Part shown: in pieces, positions 25,677 to 38,254 of the stretch
How the letters are laid out: every line of letters starts with the position of its first letter
Numbering within the stretch: the first letter of the stretch is position 1
Origin: Tritrichomonas musculus
Taxonomy: Eukaryota > Parabasalia > Tritrichomonadida > Tritrichomonadidae
Length of the DNA stretch: 64,000 nucleotides
Direction of reading: 5' to 3'
Assembly (NCBI GenBank): GCA_039105265.1
Contig: JAPFFF010000081.1
Coordinates: forward strand, 62,001-126,000
Notes under the pieces: generated by a model
Seen by the model: only the letters and a program-made list of their open reading frames with translations
What the model was told of the DNA's origin: nothing
Database searches by the model: none
Program-made: the position numbers and the translations under genes

Positions 25677-28600
25677 TTTTACTTAATTTCGAAATCGTTT
25701 ATAATTATCTTACAAAAGTGTTTGAGATTTGTGTTTTATTTAACTCTGTTCATTTGTGAGAAACGTTTGAATAAGAATAACTGAGATTAAGCTTTAATTT
25801 TTACTGATTTTACTTAATTTCGAAATCGTTTATAATTATCTTACAAAAGTGTTTGAGATTTGTGTTTTATTTAACTCTGTTCACTTGTGAGAAACGTTTG
25901 AATAAGAATAATTGAGATTAAGCTTTAATTTTTACTGATTTTACTTAATTTCGAAATCGTTTATAATTATCTTACAAAAGTGTTTGAGATTTGTGTTTTA
26001 TTTAACTCTGTTCACTTGTGAGAAACGTTTGAATAAGAATAATTGAGATTAAGCTTTAATTTTTACTGATTTTACTTAATTTCGAAATCGTTTATAATTA
26101 TCTTACAAAAGTGTTTGAGATTTGTGTTTTATTTAACTCTGTTCACTTGTGAGAAACGTTTGAATAGGAATAATTGAGATTAAGCTTTAATTTTTACTGA
26201 TTTTACTTAATTTCGAAATCGTTTATAATTATCTTACAAAAGTGTTTGAGATTTGTGTTTTATTTAACTCTGTTCACTTGTGAGAAACGTTTGAATAAGA
26301 ATAATTGATATTGCGATTTAATTTTTATTGATTTTACTTAATTTCGAAATCGTTTTTAATTATCTTACAAAAGTGTTTGAGATTTGTGTTTTATTTAACT
26401 CTGTTCACTTGTGAGAAACGTTTGAATAGGAATAATTGAGATTAAGCTTTAATTTTTACTGATTTTACTTAATTTCGAAATCGTTTATAATTATCTTACA
26501 AAAGTGTTTGAGATTTGTGTTTTATTTAACTCTGTTCACTTGTGAGAAACGTTTGAATAGGAATAATTGATATTGCGATTTAATTTTTACTGATTTTACT
26601 TAATTTCGAAATCGTTTTTAATTATCTTACAAAAGTGTTTGAGATTTGTGTTTTATTTAACTCTGTTCACTTGTGAGAAACGTTTGAATAAGAATAATTG
26701 ATATTGCGATTTAATTTTTACTGATTTTACTTAATTTCGAAATCGTTTTTAATTATCTTACAAAAGTGTTTGAGATTTGTGTTTTATTTAACTCTGTTCA
26801 TTTGTGAGAAACGTTTGAATAAGAATAATTGAGATTAAGCTTTAATTTTTACTGATTTTACTTAATTTCGAAATCGTTTTTAATTATCTTACAAAAGTGT
26901 TTGAGATTTGTGTTTTATTTAACTCTGTTCACTTGTGAGAAACGTTTGAATAAGAATAATTGAGATTAAGCTTTAATTTTTACTGATTTTACTTAATTTC
27001 GAAATCGTTTATAATTATCTTACAAAAGTGTTTGAGATTTGTGTTTTATTTAACTCTGTTCATTTGTGAGAAACGTTTGAATAAGAATAACTGAGATTAA
27101 GCTTTAATTTTTACTGATTTTACTTAATTTCGAAATCGTTTTTAATTATCTTACAAAAGTGTTTGAGATTTGTGTTTTATTTAACTCTGTTCACTTGTGA
27201 GAAACGTTTGAATAGGAATAATTGAGATTAAGCTTTAATTTTTACTGATTTTACTTAATTTCGAAATCGTTTATAATTATCTTACAAAAGTGTTTGAGAT
27301 TTGTGTTTTATTTAACTCTGTTCACTTGTGAGAAACGTTTGAATAAGAATAATTGAGATTAAGCTTTAATTTTTACTGATTTTACTTAATTTCGAAATCG
27401 TTTATAATTATCTTACAAAAGTGTTTGAGATTTGTGTTTTATTTAACTCTGTTCACTTGTGAGAAACGTTTGAATAGGAATAATTGAGATTAAGCTTTAA
27501 TTTTTACTGATTTTACTTAATTTCGAAATCGTTTATAATTATCTTACAAAAGTGTTTGAGATTTGTGTTTTATTTAACTCTGTTCATTTGTGAGAAACGT
27601 TTGAATAAGAATAACTGAGATTAAGCTTTAATTTTTACTGATTTTACTTAATTTCGAAATCGTTTATAATTATCTTACAAAAGTGTTTGAGATTTGTGTT
27701 TTATTTAACTCTGTTCACTTGTGAGAAACGTTTGAATAAGAATAATTGAGATTAAGCTTTAATTTTTACTGATTTTACTTAATTTCGAAATCGTTTATAA
27801 TTATCTTACAAAAGTGTTTGAGATTTGTGTTTTATTTAACTCTGTTCACTTGTGAGAAACGTTTGAATAAGAATAATTGAGATTAAGCTTTAATTTTTAC
27901 TGATTTTACTTAATTTCGAAATCGTTTATAATTATCTTACAAAAGTGTTTGAGATTTGTGTTTTATTTAACTCTGTTCACTTGTGAGAAACGTTTGAATA
28001 AGAATAATTGAGATTAAGCTTTAATTTTTACTGATTTTACTTAATTTCGAAATCGTTTATAATTATCTTACAAAAGTGTTTGAGATTTGTGTTTTATTTA
28101 ACTCTGTTCACTTGTGAGAAACGTTTGAATAAGAATAATTGATATTGCGATTTAATCTTTATTGATTTTACTTAATTTCGAAATCGTTTATAATTATCTT
28201 ACAAAAGTGTTTGAGATTTGTGTTTTATTTAACTCTGTTCACTTGTGAGAAACGTTTGAATAGGAATAATTGAGATTAAGCTTTAATTTTTACTGATTTT
28301 ACTTAATTTCGAAATCGTTTATAATTATCTTACAAAAGTGTTTGAGATTTGTGTTTTATTTAACTCTGTTCACTTGTGAGAAACGTTTGAATAAGAATAA
28401 TTGAGATTAAGCTTTAATTTTTACTGATTTTACTTAATTTCGAAATCGTTTTTAATTATCTTACAAAAGTGTTTGAGATTTGTGTTTTATTTAACTCTGT
28501 TCACTTGTGAGAAACGTTTGAATAGGAATAATTGAGATTAAGCTTTAATTTTTACTGATTTTACTTAATTTCGAAATCGTTTATAATTATCTTACAAAAG

Positions 28601-30916
28601 TGTTTGAGATTTGTGTTTTATTTAACTCTGTTCATTTGTGAGAAACGTTTGAATAGGAATAATTGAGATTAAGCTTTAATTTTTACTGATTTTACTTAAT
28701 TTCGAAATCGTTTATAATTATCTTACAAAAGTGTTTGAGATTTGTGTTTTATTTAACTCTGTTCACTTGTGAGAAACGTTTGAATAAGAATAATTGAGAT
28801 TAAGCTTTAATTTTTACTGATTTTACTTAATTTCGAAATCGTTTATAATTATCTTACAAAAGTGTTTGAGATTTGTGTTTTATTTAACTCTGTTCACTTG
28901 TGAGAAACGTTTGAATAAGAATAATTGATATTGCGATTTAATTTTTACTGATTTTACTTAATTTCGAAATCGTTTTTAATTATCTTACAAAAGTGTTTGA
29001 GATTTGTGTTTTATTTAACTCTGTTCACTTGTGAGAAACGTTTGAATAAGAATAATTGATATTGCGATTTAATCTTTATTGATTTTACTTAATTTCGAAA
29101 TCGTTTTTAATTATCTTACAAAAGTGTTTGAGATTTGTGTTTTATTTAACTCTGTTCACTTGTGAGAAACGTTTGAATAAGAATAATTGATATTGCGATT
29201 TAATCTTTATTGATTTTACTTAATTTCGAAATCGTTTTTAATTATCTTACAAAAGTGTTTGAGATTTGTGTTTTATTTAACTCTGTTCACTTGTGAGAAA
29301 CGTTTGAATAAGAATAATTGATATTGCGATTTAATTTTTACTGATTTTACTTAATTTCGAAATCGTTTTTAATTATCTTACAAAAGTGTTTGAGATTTGT
29401 GTTTTATTTAACTCTGTTCACTTGTGAGAAACGTTTGAATAAGAATAACTGAGATTAAGCTTTAATTTTTACTGATTTTACTTAATTTCGAAATCGTTTT
29501 TAATTATCTTACAAAAGTGTTTGAGATTTGTGTTTTATTTAACTCTGTTCACTTGTGAGAAACGTTTGAATAAGAATAATTGAGATTAAGCTTTAATTTT
29601 TATTGATTTTACTTAATTTCGAAATCGTTTATAATTATCTTACAAAAGTGTTTGAGATTTGTGTTTTATTTAACTCTGTTCACTTGTGAGAAACGTTTGA
29701 ATAAGAATAATTGAGATTAAGCTTTAATTTTTACTGATTTTACTTAATTTCGAAATCGTTTATAATTATCTTACAAAAGTGTTTGAGATTTGTGTTTTAT
29801 TTAACTCTGTTCACTTGTGAGAAACGTTTGAATAAGAATAATTGATATTGCGATTTAATCTTTATTGATTTTACTTAATTTCGAAATCGTTTTTAATTAT
29901 CTTACAAAAGTGTTTGAGATTTGTGTTTTATTTAACTCTGTTCACTTGTGAGAAACGTTTGAATAGGAATAATTGAGATTAAGCTTTAATTTTTACTGAT
30001 TTTACTTAATTTCGAAATCGTTTATAATTATCTTACAAAAGTGTTTGAGATTTGTGTTTTATTTAACTCTGTTCACTTGTGAGAAACGTTTGAATAAGAA
30101 TAATTGATATTGCGATTTAATCTTTATTGATTTTACTTAATTTCGAAATCGTTTATAATTATCTTACAAAAGTGTTTGAGATTTGTGTTTTATTTAACTC
30201 TGTTCACTTGTGAGAAACGTTTGAATAGGAATAATTGAGATTAAGCTTTAATTTTTACTGATTTTACTTAATTTCGAAATCGTTTATAATTATCTTACAA
30301 AAGTGTTTGAGATTTGTGTTTTATTTAACTCTGTTCACTTGTGAGAAACGTTTGAATAAGAATAATTGATATTGCGATTTAATTTTTACTGATTTTACTT
30401 AATTTCGAAATCGTTTTTAATTATCTTACAAAAGTGTTTGAGATTTGTGTTTTATTTAACTCTGTTCACTTGTGAGAAACGTTTGAATAAGAATAATTGA
30501 TATTGCGATTTAATCTTTATTGATTTTACTTAATTTCGAAATCGTTTATAATTATCTTACAAAAGTGTTTGAGATTTGTGTTTTATTTAACTCTGTTCAT
30601 TTGTGAGAAACGTTTGAATAAGAATAATTGAGATTAAGCTTTAATTTTTACTGATTTTACTTAATTTCGAAATCGTTTATAATTATCTTACAAAAGTGTT
30701 TGAGATTTGTGTTTTATTTAACTCTGTTCATTTGTGAGAAACGTTTGAATAAGAATAACTGAGATTAAGCTTTAATTTTTACTGATTTTACTTAATTTCG
30801 AAATCGTTTATAATTATCTTACAAAAGTGTTTGAGATTTGTGTTTTATTTAACTCTGTTCACTTGTGAGAAACGTTTGAATAAGAATAATTGATATTGCG
30901 ATTTAATCTTTATTGA
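25677..30916 (+). repeat. Mixed sub-array without core, units 197-236
   Basis: AAG/H and AGG/H units dominate to about 28.9 kb, followed by a run of Q units (28945-29344) and a mixed stretch. There are no TCTTTTTCAT, GTGTG, AATGTTAG or A55 units. The part from 29476 on is duplicated at 34192. Confidence 0.83.
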
Positions 30917-31833
30917 TTTTACTTAATTTCGAAATCGTTTTTAATTATCTTACAAAAGTGTTTGAGATTTGTGTTTTATTTAACTCTGTTCACTTGTGAG
31001 AAACGTTTGAATAAGAATAACTGAGATTAAGCTTTAATTTTTACTGATTTTACTTAATTTCGAAATCGTTTTTAATTATCTTACAAAAGTGTTTGAGATT
31101 TGTGTTTTATTTAACTCTGTTCATTTGTGAGAAACGTTTGAATAAGAATAACTGAGATTAAGCTTTAATTTTTATTGATTTTACTTAATTTCGAAATCGT
31201 TTATAATTATCTTACAAAAGTGTTTGAGATTTGTGTTTTATTTAACTCTGTTCATTTGTGAGAAACGTTTGAATAAGAATAACTGAGATTAAGCTTTAAT
31301 TTTTATTGATTTTACTTAATTTCGAAATCGTTTTTAATTATCTTACAAAAGTGTTTGAGATTTGTGTTTTATTTAACTCTGTTCACTTGTGAGAAACGTT
31401 TGAATAAGAATAACTGAGATTAAGCTTTAATTTTTACTGATTTTACTTAATTTCGAAATCGTTTATAATTATCTTACAAAAGTGTTTGAGATTTGTGTTT
31501 TATTTAACTCTGTTCACTTGTGAGAAACGTTTGAATAAGAATAATTGATATTGCGATTTAATCTTTATTGATTTTACTTAATTTCGAAATCGTTTTTAAT
31601 TATCTTACAAAAGTGTTTGAGATTTGTGTTTTATTTAACTCTGTTCATTTGTGAGAAACGTTTGAATAAGAATAACTGAGATTAAGCTTTAATTTTTATT
31701 GATTTTACTTAATTTCGAAATCGTTTATAATTATCTTACAAAAGTGTTTGAGATTTGTGTTTTATTTAACTCTGTTCATTTGTGAGAAACGTTTGAATAA
31801 GAATAACTGAGATTAAGCTTTAATTTTTACTGA

Positions 31834-33143
31834 TTTTACTTAATTTCGAAATCGTTTATAATTATCTTACAAAAGTGTTTGAGATTTGTGTTTTATTTAA
31901 CTCTGTTCATTTGTGAGAAATGTTAGATTAAGAATAATTGAGATTAAGCTTTAATTTTTACTGATTTTACTTAATTTCGAAATCGTTTTTAATTATCTTA
32001 CAAAAGTGTTTGAGATTTGTGTTTTATTTAACTCTGTTCACTTGTGAGAAACGTTTGAATAGGAATAATTGAGATTAAGCTTTAATTTTTACTGATTTTA
32101 CTTAATTTCGAAATCGTTTTTAATTATCTTACAAAAGTGTTTGAGATTTGTGTTTTATTTAACTCTGTTCATTTGTGAGAAATGTTAGAATAAGAATAAC
32201 TGAGATTAAGCTTTAATTTTTACTGATTTTACTTAATTTCGAAATCGTTTATAATTATCTTACAAAAGTGTTTGAGATTTGTGTTTTATTTAACTCTGTT
32301 CATTTGTGAGAAACGTTTGAATAAGAATAACTGAGATTAAGCTTTAATTTTTACTGATTTTACTTAATTTCGAAATCTTTTTCATTTATCTTACAAAAGT
32401 GTTTGAGATTTGTGTTTTATTTAACTCTGTTCACTTGTGAGAAACGTTTGAATAAGAATAATTGATATTGCGATTTAATTTTTACTGATTTTACTTAATT
32501 TCGAAATCGTTTTTAATTATCTTACAAAAGTGTTTGAGATTTGTGTTTTATTTAACTCTGTTCACTTGTGAGAAACGTTAGAATAAGAATAACTGAGATT
32601 AAGCTTTAATTTTTACTGATTTTACTTAATTTCGAAATCGTTTTTAATTATCTTACAAAAGTGTTTGAGATTTGTGTTTTATTTAACTCTGTTCACTTGT
32701 GAGAAACGTTTGAATAGGAATAATTGAGATTAAGCTTTAATTTTTACTGATTTTACTTAATTTCGAAATCGTTTATAATTATCTTACAAAAGTGTTTGAG
32801 ATTTGTGTTTTATTTAACTCTGTTCACTTGTGAGAAACGTTTGAATAAGAATAATTGATATTGCGATTTAATCTTTATTGATTTTACTTAATTTCGAAAT
32901 CGTTTTTAATTATCTTACAAAAGTGTTTGAGATTTGTGTTTTATTTAACTCTGTTCACTTGTGAGAAACGTTTGAATAAGAATAATTGATATTGCGATTT
33001 AATCTTTATTGATTTTACTTAATTTCGAAATCGTTTTTAATTATCTTACAAAAGTGTTTGAGATTTGTGTTTTATTTAACTCTGTTCACTTGTGTGAAAT
33101 GTTAGATTAAGAATAACTGAGATTAAGCTTTAATTTTTACTGA
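31834..33143 (+). repeat. Core block, copy 5, with two changed slots
   Basis: Same order as copy 1, but the TCTTTTTCAT unit (32358) ends in TTTTTACTGA instead of CTTTATTGA, and the sixth slot (32489) carries GAGAAACGTTAGAAT, an intermediate between the common and AATGTTAG haplotypes. Confidence 0.85.
32489..32619 (+). repeat. Intermediate monomer with AACGTTAG
   Basis: Of the changes at 83-95, this unit has only T to A at 92; the CpG at 88-89 is kept. A second unit of this form lies at 41399-41529. Both also have C77, C105 and the H tail. They are either the ancestral step before C to T at 88 or products of partial conversion. Confidence 0.8.
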
Positions 33144-36100
33144 TTTTACTTAATTTCGAAATCGTTTTTAATTATCTTACAAAAGTGTTTGAGATTTGTG
33201 TTTTATTTAACTCTGTTCACTTGTGAGAAACGTTTGAATAGGAATAATTGAGATTAAGCTTTAATTTTTACTGATTTTACTTAATTTCGAAATCGTTTAT
33301 AATTATCTTACAAAAGTGTTTGAGATTTGTGTTTTATTTAACTCTGTTCACTTGTGAGAAACGTTTGAATAGGAATAATTGAGATTAAGCTTTAATTTTT
33401 ACTGATTTTACTTAATTTCGAAATCGTTTATAATTATCTTACAAAAGTGTTTGAGATTTGTGTTTTATTTAACTCTGTTCACTTGTGAGAAACGTTTGAA
33501 TAGGAATAATTGAGATTAAGCTTTAATTTTTACTGATTTTACTTAATTTCGAAATCGTTTATAATTATCTTACAAAAGTGTTTGAGATTTGTGTTTTATT
33601 TAACTCTGTTCACTTGTGAGAAACGTTTGAATAAGAATAATTGATATTGCGATTTAATTTTTACTGATTTTACTTAATTTCGAAATCGTTTTTAATTATC
33701 TTACAAAAGTGTTTGAGATTTGTGTTTTATTTAACTCTGTTCACTTGTGAGAAACGTTTGAATAAGAATAATTGATATTGCGATTTAATCTTTATTGATT
33801 TTACTTAATTTCGAAATCGTTTTTAATTATCTTACAAAAGTGTTTGAGATTTGTGTTTTATTTAACTCTGTTCACTTGTGAGAAACGTTTGAATAGGAAT
33901 AATTGATATTGCGATTTAATTTTTACTGATTTTACTTAATTTCGAAATCGTTTTTAATTATCTTACAAAAGTGTTTGAGATTTGTGTTTTATTTAACTCT
34001 GTTCACTTGTGAGAAACGTTTGAATAAGAATAATTGATATTGCGATTTAATTTTTACTGATTTTACTTAATTTCGAAATCGTTTTTAATTATCTTACAAA
34101 AGTGTTTGAGATTTGTGTTTTATTTAACTCTGTTCACTTGTGAGAAACGTTTGAATAAGAATAATTGATATTGCGATTTAATTTTTACTGATTTTACTTA
34201 ATTTCGAAATCGTTTTTAATTATCTTACAAAAGTGTTTGAGATTTGTGTTTTATTTAACTCTGTTCACTTGTGAGAAACGTTTGAATAAGAATAATTGAG
34301 ATTAAGCTTTAATTTTTATTGATTTTACTTAATTTCGAAATCGTTTATAATTATCTTACAAAAGTGTTTGAGATTTGTGTTTTATTTAACTCTGTTCACT
34401 TGTGAGAAACGTTTGAATAAGAATAATTGAGATTAAGCTTTAATTTTTACTGATTTTACTTAATTTCGAAATCGTTTATAATTATCTTACAAAAGTGTTT
34501 GAGATTTGTGTTTTATTTAACTCTGTTCACTTGTGAGAAACGTTTGAATAAGAATAATTGAGATTAAGCTTTAATTTTTACTGATTTTACTTAATTTCGA
34601 AATCGTTTTTAATTATCTTACAAAAGTGTTTGAGATTTGTGTTTTATTTAACTCTGTTCACTTGTGAGAAACGTTTGAATAGGAATAATTGAGATTAAGC
34701 TTTAATTTTTACTGATTTTACTTAATTTCGAAATCGTTTATAATTATCTTACAAAAGTGTTTGAGATTTGTGTTTTATTTAACTCTGTTCACTTGTGAGA
34801 AACGTTTGAATAAGAATAATTGATATTGCGATTTAATCTTTATTGATTTTACTTAATTTCGAAATCGTTTATAATTATCTTACAAAAGTGTTTGAGATTT
34901 GTGTTTTATTTAACTCTGTTCACTTGTGAGAAACGTTTGAATAGGAATAATTGAGATTAAGCTTTAATTTTTACTGATTTTACTTAATTTCGAAATCGTT
35001 TATAATTATCTTACAAAAGTGTTTGAGATTTGTGTTTTATTTAACTCTGTTCACTTGTGAGAAACGTTTGAATAAGAATAATTGATATTGCGATTTAATT
35101 TTTACTGATTTTACTTAATTTCGAAATCGTTTATAATTATCTTACAAAAGTGTTTGAGATTTGTGTTTTATTTAACTCTGTTCACTTGTGAGAAACGTTT
35201 GAATAAGAATAATTGATATTGCGATTTAATCTTTATTGATTTTACTTAATTTCGAAATCGTTTATAATTATCTTACAAAAGTGTTTGAGATTTGTGTTTT
35301 ATTTAACTCTGTTCATTTGTGAGAAACGTTTGAATAAGAATAACTGAGATTAAGCTTTAATTTTTACTGATTTTACTTAATTTCGAAATCGTTTATAATT
35401 ATCTTACAAAAGTGTTTGAGATTTGTGTTTTATTTAACTCTGTTCATTTGTGAGAAACGTTTGAATAAGAATAACTGAGATTAAGCTTTAATTTTTACTG
35501 ATTTTACTTAATTTCGAAATCGTTTATAATTATCTTACAAAAGTGTTTGAGATTTGTGTTTTATTTAACTCTGTTCACTTGTGAGAAACGTTTGAATAAG
35601 AATAATTGATATTGCGATTTAATCTTTATTGATTTTACTTAATTTCGAAATCGTTTTTAATTATCTTACAAAAGTGTTTGAGATTTGTGTTTTATTTAAC
35701 TCTGTTCACTTGTGAGAAACGTTTGAATAAGAATAATTGAGATTAAGCTTTAATTTTTACTGATTTTACTTAATTTCGAAATCGTTTTTAATTATCTTAC
35801 AAAAGTGTTTGAGATTTGTGTTTTATTTAACTCTGTTCATTTGTGAGAAACGTTTGAATAAGAATAACTGAGATTAAGCTTTAATTTTTATTGATTTTAC
35901 TTAATTTCGAAATCGTTTATAATTATCTTACAAAAGTGTTTGAGATTTGTGTTTTATTTAACTCTGTTCATTTGTGAGAAACGTTTGAATAAGAATAACT
36001 GAGATTAAGCTTTAATTTTTATTGATTTTACTTAATTTCGAAATCGTTTTTAATTATCTTACAAAAGTGTTTGAGATTTGTGTTTTATTTAACTCTGTTC

Positions 36101-36549
36101 ACTTGTGAGAAACGTTTGAATAAGAATAACTGAGATTAAGCTTTAATTTTTACTGATTTTACTTAATTTCGAAATCGTTTATAATTATCTTACAAAAGTG
36201 TTTGAGATTTGTGTTTTATTTAACTCTGTTCACTTGTGAGAAACGTTTGAATAAGAATAATTGATATTGCGATTTAATCTTTATTGATTTTACTTAATTT
36301 CGAAATCGTTTTTAATTATCTTACAAAAGTGTTTGAGATTTGTGTTTTATTTAACTCTGTTCATTTGTGAGAAACGTTTGAATAAGAATAACTGAGATTA
36401 AGCTTTAATTTTTATTGATTTTACTTAATTTCGAAATCGTTTATAATTATCTTACAAAAGTGTTTGAGATTTGTGTTTTATTTAACTCTGTTCATTTGTG
36501 AGAAACGTTTGAATAAGAATAACTGAGATTAAGCTTTAATTTTTACTGA
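33144..36549 (+). repeat. Mixed sub-array, units 254-279
   Basis: Begins with four AGG/H units, then a run of Q units ending in TTTTTAC (33537-34191), then from 34192 the right copy of the 30-unit duplication. No other sequence. Confidence 0.83.
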
Positions 36550-38121
36550 TTTTACTTAATTTCGAAATCGTTTATAATTATCTTACAAAAGTGTTTGAGA
36601 TTTGTGTTTTATTTAACTCTGTTCATTTGTGAGAAATGTTAGATTAAGAATAATTGAGATTAAGCTTTAATTTTTACTGATTTTACTTAATTTCGAAATC
36701 GTTTTTAATTATCTTACAAAAGTGTTTGAGATTTGTGTTTTATTTAACTCTGTTCACTTGTGAGAAACGTTTGAATAGGAATAATTGAGATTAAGCTTTA
36801 ATTTTTACTGATTTTACTTAATTTCGAAATCGTTTTTAATTATCTTACAAAAGTGTTTGAGATTTGTGTTTTATTTAACTCTGTTCATTTGTGAGAAATG
36901 TTAGAATAAGAATAACTGAGATTAAGCTTTAATTTTTACTGATTTTACTTAATTTCGAAATCGTTTATAATTATCTTACAAAAGTGTTTGAGATTTGTGT
37001 TTTATTTAACTCTGTTCATTTGTGAGAAACGTTTGAATAAGAATAACTGAGATTAAGCTTTAATTTTTACTGATTTTACTTAATTTCGAAATCTTTTTCA
37101 TTTATCTTACAAAAGTGTTTGAGATTTGTGTTTTATTTAACTCTGTTCACTTGTGAGAAACGTTTGAATAAGAATAATTGATATTGCGATTTAATCTTTA
37201 TTGATTTTACTTAATTTCGAAATCGTTTTTAATTATCTTACAAAAGTGTTTGAGATTTGTGTTTTATTTAACTCTGTTCACTTGTGTGAAATGTTAGATT
37301 AAGAATAACTGAGATTAAGCTTTAATTTTTACTGATTTTACTTAATTTCGAAATCGTTTTTAATTATCTTACAAAAGTGTTTGAGATTTGTGTTTTATTT
37401 AACTCTGTTCACTTGTGAGAAACGTTTGAATAGGAATAATTGAGATTAAGCTTTAATTTTTACTGATTTTACTTAATTTCGAAATCGTTTATAATTATCT
37501 TACAAAAGTGTTTGAGATTTGTGTTTTATTTAACTCTGTTCACTTGTGAGAAACGTTTGAATAAGAATAATTGATATTGCGATTTAATCTTTATTGATTT
37601 TACTTAATTTCGAAATCGTTTTTAATTATCTTACAAAAGTGTTTGAGATTTGTGTTTTATTTAACTCTGTTCACTTGTGAGAAACGTTTGAATAAGAATA
37701 ATTGATATTGCGATTTAATCTTTATTGATTTTACTTAATTTCGAAATCGTTTTTAATTATCTTACAAAAGTGTTTGAGATTTGTGTTTTATTTAACTCTG
37801 TTCACTTGTGTGAAATGTTAGATTAAGAATAACTGAGATTAAGCTTTAATTTTTACTGATTTTACTTAATTTCGAAATCGTTTTTAATTATCTTACAAAA
37901 GTGTTTGAGATTTGTGTTTTATTTAACTCTGTTCACTTGTGAGAAACGTTTGAATAGGAATAATTGAGATTAAGCTTTAATTTTTACTGATTTTACTTAA
38001 TTTCGAAATCGTTTATAATTATCTTACAAAAGTGTTTGAGATTTGTGTTTTATTTAACTCTGTTCACTTGTGAGAAACGTTTGAATAGGAATAATTGAGA
38101 TTAAGCTTTAATTTTTACTGA
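34192..38121 (+). repeat. 30-unit duplication, right copy
   Basis: Partner of 29476-33405. The match stops where the odd 133-bp unit at 38122 begins, opposite an ordinary AGG/H unit at 33406. Confidence 0.82.
36550..37859 (+). repeat. Core block, copy 6
   Basis: Ten units in the same order as copy 1, with both GTGTG slots (37205, 37729) intact. It is 36 units from copy 5 and belongs to the 30-unit duplication. Confidence 0.87.
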
Positions 38122-38254
38122 TTTTACTTAATTTCGAAATCGTTTATAATTATCTTACAAAAGTGTTTGAGATTTGTGTTTTATTTAACTCTGTTCACTT
38201 GTGAGAAACGTTTGAATAAGAATAATTGATATTAAGCGATTTAATTTTTACTGA
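38122..38254 (+). repeat. 133-bp monomer with hybrid tail
   Basis: The tail reads GATATTAAGCGATTTAAT: it has both the AA of the H tail and the GA of the Q tail, so it is 2 bp longer than all other units read. It shows that the two tails are best aligned as a loss of AA and a gain of GA. It may be a surviving intermediate or a crossover product within the tail. It is one of only two length variants in the window and shifts the 131-bp phase by +2. Confidence 0.9.

Larger units (their letters stand above)
29476..33405 (+). repeat. 30-unit duplication, left copy
   Basis: Units 226-255 align with units 262-291 (34192-38121) at an offset of 36 units, 4716 bp. Most units match at every scored site. 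The differences are few: tail at 29738 against 34454, position 25 at 30393 against 35109, position 105 at 30524 and 30917, and the end or 83-95 haplotype at 32358 and 32489. The segment includes a whole core block. Confidence 0.82.

Noticed and set aside
38122-38254. Array boundary or insertion scar at the 133-bp unit
   Set aside because: Normal monomers in the same orientation flank it on both sides; only 2 bp are added within the tail.
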